Part shown: positions 15,168 through 23,494 of the stretch, piece after piece
How positions within the stretch are numbered: position 1 is the first letter of the stretch
Layout: each line of letters starts with the position of its first letter
Source: a bacterium 1XD42-54
Lineage (GTDB): Bacteria > Bacillota > Clostridia > Lachnospirales > Lachnospiraceae
Length of the DNA stretch: 34,225 nt
Assembly (NCBI GenBank): GCA_003612585.1
Contig: RAZH01000016.1
Location: 1 to 34,225 of the forward strand
Direction of reading: 5' to 3'
Translations under genes and position numbers: made by a program
Notes under the pieces: model-generated
Database searches by the model: none
The model's input: the letters and a program-made list of their open reading frames with translations, nothing else
What the model was told of the DNA's origin: nothing

Positions 15168-18100
15168 ATGATAAAGATTATGAAACGATTGCTTACGGGT
15201 GTCCTTACCCTAGCAACCGTCTTTACCGCATTACCCACTACTGCGGTTCATGCAGCGCAGACGCAATACTGGACGGAATCTGCGGAACGTGTAGGAATCG
15301 TTGAAAAGGTAATGAATGACGGTTCTATCGGCTCAACATTCAACGAGGGTCATATGACCGTTGAGGGCGAAGACGCTTACTGCATAGATATAAACACGAA
15401 TTTCAAAAATGGCTATAAGACCAGAGCTGACGCAAGCACACGCATGAGTGCCGACCAGATAGCTGACGTTGCTTTATCCATTGAATACGTCAAGCAGTAC
15501 ACAGACAGTCATAAAGGGATAAGCAGTCAGCACGCCTACCTGTTAAGACAGTTAGTGGTCTGGCAGAGATTGAGCGTTCATTTAGGCTGGGGCTGCGATA
15601 ACGTGCGAGCTGCCTATGATGAAATCCCCAAAGCGATACAAGATGAAGTATTCGCAGGAGCAAAAGCCTTTGTCAAAGAAAACAAAGGACGCTATGACTG
15701 TTACGGTTATATCTACACTGGCGGAGGACAGGATATAGGACAGTTCTATGCAAAGCTGGCTGTGGGAAATGGAAAGATTCAGAAATCTTCCAGTAATACG
15801 GGGATTACAGAATCTAACGACTGCTATTCAATCGCTGGTGCGACTTATGGTGTCTACGCTGATAAAAGCTGCAAAGAACAGCTTGCCACACTTACGACAG
15901 AAAACAGTGGCAGCACTGAAACTGTGGAACTAAAAGCTGCGACATACTATGTGAAAGAAACCAAAGCTCCCAAAGGATTCCAGTTAGATAAGAACGTGTA
16001 TACTCTTACGGTCAAAGCCGGTGAAACAGCTACCTTGAAAGTGAGCGATACACCTAAAGTCACAGATACCTTGATTGAGCTTTTCAAGATTGATATGGAA
16101 ACTTCCAAAGCAGACCCACAGGGTAATGCGAGTTTGGAGGGTGCAGAGTTTGTCTGGAAGTATTACGACGGATATTATACAAAAGATAATCTTCCAGCAG
16201 AGCCGACACGCACATGGACGACAAAGACCAAAGCAGAAAAAGGCAGCGACAATGCAATCCACTATATCACCCGTTTAGCTGATTCCTATAAAGTATCTGG
16301 CGATAGTTTCTATACACAAAACGGTACAGTCTGCCTGCCGCTGGGAACTATCACGGTAGAAGAAAAGTCTGCTCCAAACGGTTACTTGTTGGAGGGCGCA
16401 TATATGCAGGCTGCTGGAAGTTCAGAACAGATAAAAGGCTTGTATGTGGCGCAGATTACAGAAGATAGCGAGCTTGCAGTATTAAGCGGCAGTAACCAGT
16501 ATTCTGTATCTGACAAGGTTATCCGTGGCGGTGTCAAAATCCAGAAACGTGACTTTGAAACCAAAGATACCAAAGCACAGGGGGGAGCAACTTTAAAAGA
16601 TACTGCCTTTGCAATCATTTCCTTAAATGATAATGCTGTCTTGGTTGATGGCAAGCTGTATAGGAAAAACGAAACCGTAAAAACAATCCATACAGGAATT
16701 GACGGTATCGCTGCGACTGATACAGATACCCTGCCTTTTGGAAAATACCGTTTAGAAGAAACCAGCGCACCAGAGGGATATTTGACAGACGGTGCAAAAG
16801 CGGTTGAATTTGAAATCACGGAAAATGGGAAAATCGTTGATTTAACAGATGAAGAACATTCCATTTACAACCAGATTAAGCGTGGAGATATTGAGGGCGT
16901 GAAAATCGCTGCTGGCACACACAAGCGTCTTGCGAATGTCCCGTTTAGGATCACAAGCAAGACGACTGGTGAAAGTCATGTTATCGTGACGGACGCAAAC
17001 GGTCAGTTCTCAACTTCTGCTGACTGGGTTTCCCATACACAGAATACCAATGAGGGCAAGACCAGCGAGGACGGTATCTGGTTCGGCACTTCCGCACCAG
17101 ACGACAGCAAAGGTGCTTTGCCTTACGATACCTATACGATTGAGGAATTGTGCTGCGATTCCAATAAAGGAATGACACTGATTCCTGCTTTTGATGTGGT
17201 GGTTTCAAGAGATAAAACTGTGATTGACTTAGGTACGCTGACAGATGAATACGAACCAGAAATCACTATCCATACAACTGCTGCTGATAAAGCAACAGGT
17301 GAAAAATCAATCGTCGCTGGTAAAAGTGTGACTATCGTTGATACTGTTACTTTAGACGGTCTGAAAAAAGGTACAAAGTACCAGCTTAAAGGCTGGCAGA
17401 TGGTAAAAGCTGAAAACGCACAGCTACTTGTTGACGGAAAGCCTGTGGAAAATGATTATACTTTTACCGCAAAGAAGTCCAGAATGGAAATCGAAATGAC
17501 ATTTACATTCAATGCCAGTGCTTTAGGCGGCAGCGACCTTGTAACCTTTGAGGAATTATACGACCTTTCCAATCCAGACGAACCTATCAAAGTTGCGGAA
17601 CACAAGGACATTGAGGACGACGGACAGACTGTGACAATCACAGAAAGAGTGATTACAGTCCATACCACAGCGACCAGCAAGACGACTGGCGAAAAGATGA
17701 TTGTTGCTGGCAAAGAAGTGACAATCGTTGATACTGTTACCTTAGACGGTCTGGAAACAGGCACAGAGTACCAGCTTAAAGGCTGGCAAATGGTAAAATC
17801 TGAAAACGCACAGTTACTTGTTGATGGAAAGCCTGTGGAAAATGACCTTACATTTACCGCAACGGACAGCAAAATGGAGATTCAGATTGAATTTACTTTC
17901 AATGCCAGCGAGCTTGCAGGCAAGGAACTTGTCACGTTTGAGGAATTATACGACGTAACGAATCCAGACGAGCCTATCAAGGTTGCGGAACACAAGGACA
18001 TTAACGACAAGGGGCAGACCGTAACAATCACAGAGCGTATCATCACTATGCACACAACCGCCTGTGACAAGGCGACTGGTGAAAAGACCATCAATGCCGA

Positions 18101-18608
18101 CAAAGAGGTAACTATCGTCGATACTGTCACTTTGGACGGTTTGGAAACAGGCACACAGTACCAGCTCAAAGGTTGGCAGATGGTAAAATCTAAAAATGCA
18201 CAGCTACTGGTTGGCGGAAAGCCTGTGGAAAATGACCTTACATTCACAGCGACAGACAGCAAGATGGAGGTTCAGATTGAATTTACTTTCAATGCCAGCG
18301 AGTTAGGCGGCAAGGAACTTGTCACGTTTGAGGAATTATACGACGTGACGAATCCAGACGAGCCTATCAAGATAGCGGAACATAAGAACATTGAGGATGA
18401 GGGGCAGACTGTGACCGTCAAGGAACAACCAGAATCTCCTGCCACACCAGAGGAATCCAATACGCCAGAAACACCTAACAGAACAGGCAGCTCTCCAAAA
18501 ACAGGTGACAATACACCTTTAGCTGCACTGTTAGCTATGCTTGGAATTTCCAGTGCTGGTCTTATCTTCGCAGCCCACAAGAGATTTTATAAAAAGAAAG
18601 CTGACTAA
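15168..18608 (+). CDS. VaFE-repeat cell-wall-anchored surface protein with thioester-like N-domain
   Basis: 1146 residues from ATG 15168 (AAAGGAG 12 nt upstream; earlier in-frame starts precede the RBS). Signal peptide ends near TTAVHA. The N-domain has Cys 72 in DAYCID and Gln 128 in RQLVVW, resembling the Cys-Gln thioester domains of Gram-positive adhesins that bind host molecules covalently. SpaA/Cna-B-like prealbumin domains follow (YYVKETKAPKGF, KYRLEETSAPEGY), then three near-identical 130-residue VaFE units (GLETGTEYQLKGWQMV, LVTFEELYD). The C-terminus has a Pro/Thr spacer, sorting motif SPKTG (an LPxTG variant), a hydrophobic helix and KKKAD. A sortase should attach it to the wall. 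As ICE cargo it may promote adhesion or mating contact. A leader hairpin precedes it. Confidence 0.92.
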   Translation: MIKIMKRLLTGVLTLATVFTALPTTAVHAAQTQYWTESAERVGIVEKVMNDGSIGSTFNEGHMTVEGEDAYCIDINTNFKNGYKTRADASTRMSADQIADVALSIEYVKQYTDSHKGISSQHAYLLRQLVVWQRLSVHLGWGCDNVRAAYDEIPKAIQDEVFAGAKAFVKENKGRYDCYGYIYTGGGQDIGQFYAKLAVGNGKIQKSSSNTGITESNDCYSIAGATYGVYADKSCKEQLATLTTENSGSTETVELKAATYYVKETKAPKGFQLDKNVYTLTVKAGETATLKVSDTPKVTDTLIELFKIDMETSKADPQGNASLEGAEFVWKYYDGYYTKDNLPAEPTRTWTTKTKAEKGSDNAIHYITRLADSYKVSGDSFYTQNGTVCLPLGTITVEEKSAPNGYLLEGAYMQAAGSSEQIKGLYVAQITEDSELAVLSGSNQYSVSDKVIRGGVKIQKRDFETKDTKAQGGATLKDTAFAIISLNDNAVLVDGKLYRKNETVKTIHTGIDGIAATDTDTLPFGKYRLEETSAPEGYLTDGAKAVEFEITENGKIVDLTDEEHSIYNQIKRGDIEGVKIAAGTHKRLANVPFRITSKTTGESHVIVTDANGQFSTSADWVSHTQNTNEGKTSEDGIWFGTSAPDDSKGALPYDTYTIEELCCDSNKGMTLIPAFDVVVSRDKTVIDLGTLTDEYEPEITIHTTAADKATGEKSIVAGKSVTIVDTVTLDGLKKGTKYQLKGWQMVKAENAQLLVDGKPVENDYTFTAKKSRMEIEMTFTFNASALGGSDLVTFEELYDLSNPDEPIKVAEHKDIEDDGQTVTITERVITVHTTATSKTTGEKMIVAGKEVTIVDTVTLDGLETGTEYQLKGWQMVKSENAQLLVDGKPVENDLTFTATDSKMEIQIEFTFNASELAGKELVTFEELYDVTNPDEPIKVAEHKDINDKGQTVTITERIITMHTTACDKATGEKTINADKEVTIVDTVTLDGLETGTQYQLKGWQMVKSKNAQLLVGGKPVENDLTFTATDSKMEVQIEFTFNASELGGKELVTFEELYDVTNPDEPIKIAEHKNIEDEGQTVTVKEQPESPATPEESNTPETPNRTGSSPKTGDNTPLAALLAMLGISSAGLIFAAHKRFYKKKAD
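17262..18414 (+). repeat. Three tandem 390-bp repeats within the surface protein gene
   Basis: Units begin at 17262, 17652 and 18042 (period 390 bp, 130 codons). Units two and three are closest at the DNA level. The open antisense frames across them are by-products of the repeats. Copy number may vary by recombination. Confidence 0.9.
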
Positions 18609-18842
18609 TACGAGAGGTATCGTCTGATGAAAGAGAAATCCCGTTCACCGCCCATTATAAAAAAGTCAGCATATATCTGACAATCTGGCTAAATTTTGCT
18701 TGATGATGATTTATCTTTCTGAATGGGGATTGTCAAGGGTGCAACGCACAACGCCTGCCCTTGATAATCCACAGGCAGACAGATATTATCCAGACAGCAG
18801 AATGACACTATCAATAAAATATAGAAAGAAAAGAGGTATATT
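18609..18842 (+). other. Intergenic region with hairpins before Orf23
   Basis: No gene. An 11-bp inverted repeat ATTGTCAAGGG / CCCTTGATAAT (18729-18739 with 18758-18768, one G-U) and a small GTCAG/CTGAC hairpin (18666-18682) are present. Neither has a T-run. They may be leader RNA structures of the transfer operon, whose promoter should lie here but is not clear. Confidence 0.4.
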
Positions 18843-19157
18843 ATGGAATTAAAACACGTTATCCCAAACATGGAAAAGACATTCGGGCATTTAGAATTTG
18901 CAGGAGAGAATAAGGTGGAACAGCGTAGGATCAACGGACGCATGGCGGTCGTTTCCCGTAGCTTTAATCTTTATTCAGACGTGCAGAGAGCAGATGATAT
19001 TATTGTGGTGCTGCCTGCGTCTGCTGGTGAGAAGAACTTTGAATCAGAGGAAAGGGTAAAACTTATCAATCCCAAAATCACCGCAGAGGGTTATAAAATC
19101 GGCGCAAGAGGTTTCACAAACTATATCCTGTCAGCAGACGACATGGTGAAAGCATAA
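18843..19157 (+). CDS. YdcP/DUF961-family protein (Tn916 Orf23-like)
   Basis: 104 residues; AGAGG precedes the ATG. It matches the small YdcP-like proteins that open the Tn916 and ICEBs1 transfer operons, with the shared TFGHLEFAGE start, a central SRSFNLYSDVQRAD segment and the C-terminal GARGFTNYILSADDMV. It is a paralogue of the next gene, with the same TFG...F and ADD endings. The family is conserved beside the coupling protein and is reported to influence conjugation, but its biochemical role is not settled. It is first in the transfer gene order, 15 bp before Orf22. Confidence 0.9.
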   Translation: MELKHVIPNMEKTFGHLEFAGENKVEQRRINGRMAVVSRSFNLYSDVQRADDIIVVLPASAGEKNFESEERVKLINPKITAEGYKIGARGFTNYILSADDMVKA

Positions 19158-19172
19158 GGAGGTATCGAATCT

Positions 19173-19535
19173 ATGAGATTAGCAAATGGAATCATCATTG
19201 ACAAGGAAAAAACATTCGGCGTATTGAAGTTCTCGGCTCTGCGTCGTGAGGTACATATCCAGAATGAGGACGGTACGGTTTCTGAAGAAATCAAGGAACG
19301 CACCTACGATTTGAAGTGTAAGGAACAAGGACGCATGATACAGGTAAGTATTCCTGCCACTGTTCCGTTAAAGGAATTTGACTACAACGCAGAGGTGGAA
19401 ATCATCAATCCTGTGGCTGATACGGTGGCAACCGCTACTTTTCAAGGGGCAGACGTTGACTGGTACATCAAAGCAGACGATATTGTCTTAAAGAATATAA
19501 CACATAACAAACAAATTTCAAAACCAGACAAATAG
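19173..19535 (+). CDS. YdcP/DUF961-family protein (Tn916 Orf22-like) with cargo-derived tail
   Basis: 120 residues, RBS AAGGAGG before the ATG. It carries the family pattern: KTFGVLKFSALRREVHI, a YDLKCKEQG segment and the near-terminal GADVDWYIKADDIVL. After ADDIVLKN the last 12 or so residues (ITHNKQISKPDK) come from abruptly AT-rich DNA and look unlike the compact end of its paralogue. This suggests that the adjacent DUF4238 insertion replaced the original stop region at about 19495. Role as for Orf23: conserved transfer-operon protein of uncertain mechanism. Confidence 0.88.
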   Translation: MRLANGIIIDKEKTFGVLKFSALRREVHIQNEDGTVSEEIKERTYDLKCKEQGRMIQVSIPATVPLKEFDYNAEVEIINPVADTVATATFQGADVDWYIKADDIVLKNITHNKQISKPDK

Positions 19536-19547
19536 AATTGGATTTAA

Positions 19548-19576
19548 TTGTATCTACCATTGTAACTTGATATACT
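19548..19576 (+). promoter_or_regulatory. Promoter of the DUF4238 cargo
   Basis: TTGTAT (19548-19553), 17-bp spacer and TATACT (19571-19576), 33 bp before the ATG. The spacer end and downstream sequence (TTGATATACTAT..CTT) resemble the promoter of the second cargo at 23854-23882. Confidence 0.65.
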
Positions 19577-19609
19577 ATACTTGAATTATTTGATTTAGGA
19601 GTGATTACA

Positions 19610-20638
19610 ATGGCAGATACAAAAAAAGAACACTATGTACCTCGTTGCTATTTAAAAAATTTTGTTCTCGACAATGACCGAATTAATGTATTTGATAAAT
19701 TTAAAACACAAATACGTCCACAAAAAATCATGGATATTGCAATGGAAAATTATTTTTATGATATAAAATTTGATGAATTGATACAAATGGCTGAAAAAGA
19801 TAAAGAAGAAAAAATCAAAAATGATTTAATGGAAATAGTGGGCGTTGATAATTGGGAAAGTGTTTTAGATGAGTTAGATGAAAAACATATTGAAAAAGAG
19901 TTTTTTAGCCAATTAGAGGGCATTTACAGTGGACTACTTCAAACTCTTATAAATAAAAGTTACGGGGGAAATGATTGGGTAATACAAAATTGCCTTGCAT
20001 GTTCTGAAATAGAAAAATCTTTTATGGCATTATTTATTGCAATTCAAATTATTAGGACAAAATCTTTTAGAGATAATTTAAGAGATATGATTACTAAAAC
20101 ATATCAGACGCTTGCTTATAAAAGTCAAATGAATAATGAGGACGCACTTCCAAAAGAGGCATTTGAATGCGAAGTTAATCCAGATTTTGTAAAGTTGCAA
20201 CATAGTAGCATGATACTTGACGAAGAAATGGCAGTAGGAATCGCTGAAACATTGTGTAATCATATTTGGGTTATGTATGTAAATAAGACTGAATATCCAT
20301 TCTATACATCAGATAATCCTGTAGCTACTATTCCCCATAAGCACGATAAATATATGAGCTATGGTGGATTTAATTCCGAAGGTGTTGAAATTGTTTTTCC
20401 GATTTCACCTAAATTACTATTGGCAATGTATGAGAAGACTACATATGATAAATTGTTTTCAGATAGACAATTTTATGCTTTAACATCAAAAGATATGGTT
20501 GATTACTTTAATTGTCAGCAAGTCTATCATAGCTATAGATGTGTTTTTTCTGGAAAAACTAATTTTGAACTTGCAGAAAAAATGTGCAAAGAACAACCAG
20601 AATTACAAGAATATCAATCTCATATAGAAGTTGGATAA
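19610..20638 (+). CDS. DUF4238-family protein (cargo, candidate defence gene)
   Basis: 342 residues from ATG 19610 (AGGAG 8 nt upstream; the in-frame GTG at 19601 overlaps the spacing and is rejected). The N-terminal KKEHYVPRCYLKNF motif with the following FDKFK and the later PFYTSDNPV segment identify the DUF4238 family, whose function is not established to my knowledge. Composition is much more AT-rich than the flanking Orf22 and Orf21, and the gene interrupts their usual adjacency, so it was acquired separately. It has its own promoter and ends at a terminator almost identical to that after the CD-NTase/SLATT pair. By position it is a candidate anti-phage or element-competition gene; this is inference only. 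Confidence 0.8.
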   Translation: MADTKKEHYVPRCYLKNFVLDNDRINVFDKFKTQIRPQKIMDIAMENYFYDIKFDELIQMAEKDKEEKIKNDLMEIVGVDNWESVLDELDEKHIEKEFFSQLEGIYSGLLQTLINKSYGGNDWVIQNCLACSEIEKSFMALFIAIQIIRTKSFRDNLRDMITKTYQTLAYKSQMNNEDALPKEAFECEVNPDFVKLQHSSMILDEEMAVGIAETLCNHIWVMYVNKTEYPFYTSDNPVATIPHKHDKYMSYGGFNSEGVEIVFPISPKLLLAMYEKTTYDKLFSDRQFYALTSKDMVDYFNCQQVYHSYRCVFSGKTNFELAEKMCKEQPELQEYQSHIEVG

Positions 20639-20649
20639 TTAAAATTTAT

Positions 20650-20684
20650 AAAGCAGTAAATCTTCAAGGTTTGCTGCTTTTTTT
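20650..20684 (+). terminator. Cargo-junction terminator, copy 1
   Basis: AAAGCAG ... CTGCTTT stem, interior almost fully paired, then a T7 run, directly before the Orf21 ribosome binding site. Its left arm (AAAGCAGTAAATCTT) and right arm (GGTTTGCTGCTTTTTT) are the same as in the copy at 25329-25362; only three loop bases differ. Confidence 0.9.
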
Positions 20685-20703
20685 CGTGGAAAGGAGATTT
20701 TAT

Positions 20704-22107
20704 ATGCCACATTTTCAAAAGCGTGGAAACCGTATCAGAGCCAGCGATAAATCGCTGGTCTTTCGTTTCTCGGCTGGTTCGCTGCTCCTGCTGTTCCTTG
20801 CGGCGGTCTTACTGCTAAACCTAAAGACAATCGCAGCAACAGACTGGAAATCGGTTCATTTCCTGCAAGATGGCAGCGTCCATCTGACGGTCACGCCCTA
20901 CATGATAATTTCTGTCATTGGGGCACTTCTAATCTGTGGGGCGGCTGCCCTCTTATACCGCAGATTCCAGTATGAAAGGGTAAAGCAGCTCTTTCACCGT
21001 CAAAAGCTGGCAAAGATGATTCTGGAAAACGGGTGGTATGAATCTGAAACCATAAAGGACAGCGGATTCTTTAAGGATTTGGCAGCAACCAGCAAGAAAG
21101 AGAAAATCACCTACTTTCCTAAGATGTATTATCGCATGGAACATGGACTGCTGCATATCCGCACAGAAATTACATTGGGGAAATATCAAGACCAGCTCCT
21201 GCATTTGGAAAAGAAACTGGAAACAGGCTTATACTGCGAGCTGGTGTCCAAAGAACTAAAGGACAGCTATGTAGAGTACGTCCTGCTCTATGATACGATT
21301 GCAAACCGTATCACCATTGACGAGGTACAGGCGGAACATGGCAGCCTGCGTCTGATGAAAAATATCTGGTGGGAATACGACAAGCTCCCCCATATGCTGA
21401 TTGCTGGCGGCACTGGCGGCGGTAAGACGTATTTTATCCTTACCATGATTGAGGCTTTGCTAAAGAGCAATGCGGTCATGTATGTGCTAGACCCTAAGAA
21501 CGCCGACCTTGCGGATTTATCCGCTGTCATGCCAGAAGTCTATTACAAAAAGGAAGATATAACTGCCTGCATTGACCGATTCTATCATGGCATGATGGCA
21601 AGGAGCGAATCCATGAAACTGATGGAAAACTATAAGACAGGTGAGAATTATGCCTATCTCGGTCTTACTCCCCACTTCCTTATCTTTGATGAATATGTGG
21701 CATTTATGGAAATGCTGGCGACAAAGGAAAATGCCGCTGTGCTGAATAAGCTCAAACAGATAGTCATGCTTGGTCGGCAGGCTGGATATTTTCTGATTCT
21801 CGCCTGCCAGCGTCCAGACGCAAAATATCTTGGCGACGGAATCCGTGACCAGTTCAATTTCCGTGTGGCATTGGGTCGTATGTCGGAGCTGGGTTATTCT
21901 ATGATGTTCGGTGAGGTTGACAAGGACTTTTTCTTGAAACAGATAAAAGGACGTGGCTATGTCGATACAGGAACGAGCGTTATATCAGAGTTTTACACGC
22001 CCCTTGTTCCTAAAGGTCATGACTTCCTAAAGGAAATCGGCAGGCTGTCAAAAAGCAGGCAGGACGGACAGGCGGCGTGCGAAGCGAAAGCCGCAGGTAC
22101 GGACTAG
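20704..22107 (+). CDS. FtsK/SpoIIIE-type coupling ATPase (Tn916 Orf21-like)
   Basis: 467 residues from ATG 20704 (AAAGGAG, 7-nt spacing; an upstream in-frame extension through the terminator is rejected). Two N-terminal membrane helices (about 22-42 and 61-83) are followed by a cytosolic motor domain with Walker A AGGTGGGKT (about 234) and Walker B FLIFDE (about 325). It should receive the relaxase-bound single strand at oriT and pump it into the transfer channel. The order Orf21, oriT, Orf20 is the Tn916 arrangement. Confidence 0.93.
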   Translation: MPHFQKRGNRIRASDKSLVFRFSAGSLLLLFLAAVLLLNLKTIAATDWKSVHFLQDGSVHLTVTPYMIISVIGALLICGAAALLYRRFQYERVKQLFHRQKLAKMILENGWYESETIKDSGFFKDLAATSKKEKITYFPKMYYRMEHGLLHIRTEITLGKYQDQLLHLEKKLETGLYCELVSKELKDSYVEYVLLYDTIANRITIDEVQAEHGSLRLMKNIWWEYDKLPHMLIAGGTGGGKTYFILTMIEALLKSNAVMYVLDPKNADLADLSAVMPEVYYKKEDITACIDRFYHGMMARSESMKLMENYKTGENYAYLGLTPHFLIFDEYVAFMEMLATKENAAVLNKLKQIVMLGRQAGYFLILACQRPDAKYLGDGIRDQFNFRVALGRMSELGYSMMFGEVDKDFFLKQIKGRGYVDTGTSVISEFYTPLVPKGHDFLKEIGRLSKSRQDGQAACEAKAAGTD

Positions 22108-22112
22108 CCTGT

Positions 22113-22231
22113 GTTGGTGTGGCTTGCCACACCAACCATTCGCCCCCGTTATCTAACAGGGGGGCACAAATTATCTGGAAACAGTTCAATAAATATGGAA
22201 AAAGCCGCTAAGACAGCGGATTTTCCAGAGA
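22113..22231 (+). other. oriT of the ICE (MobT-type nick region)
   Basis: Between Orf21 and the relaxase lies CTAACAGGGGGG (22153-22164), matching the nick motif I recall from ICEBs1 and Tn916 oriT, as the right side of an inverted repeat GCCCCC / GGGGGGC (22142-22147, 22159-22165). It is flanked by a perfect 10-bp hairpin, GTTGGTGTGG with CCACACCAAC (22113-22136), and a near-perfect one with arms GGAAAA..CCGCT and AGCGG..TTTTCC (about 22196-22227). Expected role: site nicked by the Orf20 relaxase. Confidence 0.85.
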
Positions 22232-22234
22232 TTC

Positions 22235-22276
22235 AAAGGAATGTGATAAATTCAGCAACGGTCACATTCCTTTTTT
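22235..22276 (+). terminator. Terminator between oriT and the relaxase gene
   Basis: Stem AAAGGAATGTGA / TCACATTCCTTT (22235-22246 with 22262-22273), 15-nt loop, T-run at 22271-22276. It ends 18 nt before the relaxase start, so it may attenuate relaxase expression. Confidence 0.8.
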
Positions 22277-22293
22277 GATTGGAGGGATTATGA

Positions 22294-23490
22294 CTGAATG
22301 ATACTGACTGGATAGACCATTTCAAGGAACGACGGACACAGTACGGCGTTTCCCAGAACCAGCTTGCGGTCATGGCTGGTGTCAGCAGGGAATATATCAG
22401 CAGGCTGGAATCTGGCAAAGTAGCCTTGACGGAAGAAATCAAGGTGAAACTGACGGACGCACTGGATAAACTGAATCCAGAAAATCCGCTGGAAATGGTC
22501 TTGGATTATGTGAGAATCCGATTCCCCACACAGGACGTTAGGCACGTTGTTGAGGATATTCTCAAAATAAGGCTTGATGTGATGATACATGAGGACTTCG
22601 GATTCTATTCCTATTCAGAGCATTATGTCTTGGGCGACGTGTTCGTGCTGACTTCGCCCGATAAGGAAAAAGGCACATTGCTGGAACTGAAAGGAAAAGG
22701 CTGCCGCCAGATGGAAAGCTACCTTCTGGCTCAGCACAGGAGCTGGTATGACTTTCTCATGGACGCTCTGCTGGAGGAAGGTGTGATGAAACGTCTTGAC
22801 CTTGCCATCAACGATATGGCAGGAATCTTGGATATTCCAGAGCTGACAGAGAAATGCAACCATGAAGAATGTATTTCCGTATTCCGCAGCTTTAAGAGCT
22901 ACCGCAGCGGCGAGCTTGTAAAAAGCAGGGAACAGGACAGATACGGTATGGGAAATACATTGTATATCGGTTCGCTGAAATCGGAAGTCTATTTCTGTAT
23001 CTACGAAAAGGACTATGAACAGTATGTCAAATACGAGATTCCTCTTGAAGATACGAAAATCAAAAACCGTTTTGAGATAAGGCTAAAGAACGAGCGAGCC
23101 TATTATGCGGTGCGTGACCTGCTGACCTACCATGACGCAGAGCGTACCGCTTTTGATATTATCAACCGCTATATGCGATTCGCTGACAAGGAGGTGGATA
23201 AGCGGCGCAGCGAATGGAAAACCAATGAAAGGTGGGCGTACTTTATCGGTTCTGATCGTGGGCGTTTGAAATTAACGACCAAACCAGAACCGTACACCCT
23301 CACACGGACGCTGAACTGGATAAGCAGGCAGGTTGCCCCGACTTGGAAAGTCTTGCAGCAGATAGACGACACCAACGGAACAACGTATCTCAAAGATATT
23401 TTGAACCATGCAAAGCTCACAGAGCGTCACAAAAAGCTGATTAAACAGCAGACAACTTCCACAGAAGAAATTACAACACAGGAGGAATGA
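22294..23490 (+). CDS. MobT-type relaxase (Tn916 Orf20-like), probable CTG start
   Basis: 398 residues if started at CTG 22294, 8 nt after GGAGG. The ATG at 22372 would cut off half of the helix-turn-helix, whose helices run HFKERRTQYGVSQNQLAVMAGVSREYISRLESGK, so the frame clearly begins earlier; the nearest ATG upstream (22290) is in another frame and hits a stop after three codons. An in-frame stop at 22291-22293 sets the limit. The C-terminal two thirds match the Rep_trans-like relaxases that nick oriT and remain bound to the strand (RFEIRLKNERAYYAVRDL, then IINRYMRFAD). The oriT lies immediately upstream. A lost ATG or sequencing error is the alternative to CTG. Confidence 0.88.
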   Translation: MNDTDWIDHFKERRTQYGVSQNQLAVMAGVSREYISRLESGKVALTEEIKVKLTDALDKLNPENPLEMVLDYVRIRFPTQDVRHVVEDILKIRLDVMIHEDFGFYSYSEHYVLGDVFVLTSPDKEKGTLLELKGKGCRQMESYLLAQHRSWYDFLMDALLEEGVMKRLDLAINDMAGILDIPELTEKCNHEECISVFRSFKSYRSGELVKSREQDRYGMGNTLYIGSLKSEVYFCIYEKDYEQYVKYEIPLEDTKIKNRFEIRLKNERAYYAVRDLLTYHDAERTAFDIINRYMRFADKEVDKRRSEWKTNERWAYFIGSDRGRLKLTTKPEPYTLTRTLNWISRQVAPTWKVLQQIDDTNGTTYLKDILNHAKLTERHKKLIKQQTTSTEEITTQEE

Positions 23491-23494
23491 CAAC

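Noticed and set aside
17262-18414. CRISPR-like periodic repeat
   Set aside because: Period is 390 bp and the repeats encode VaFE protein units; there are no short repeat/spacer units.
17456-18580. Long antisense open frames in the surface protein gene
   Set aside because: They recur with the 390-bp repeats, have no RBS and no recognisable protein; they are shadows of the coding repeats.
22290-22301. ATG start for the relaxase at 22290
   Set aside because: This frame stops after three codons; the helix-turn-helix is in another frame.
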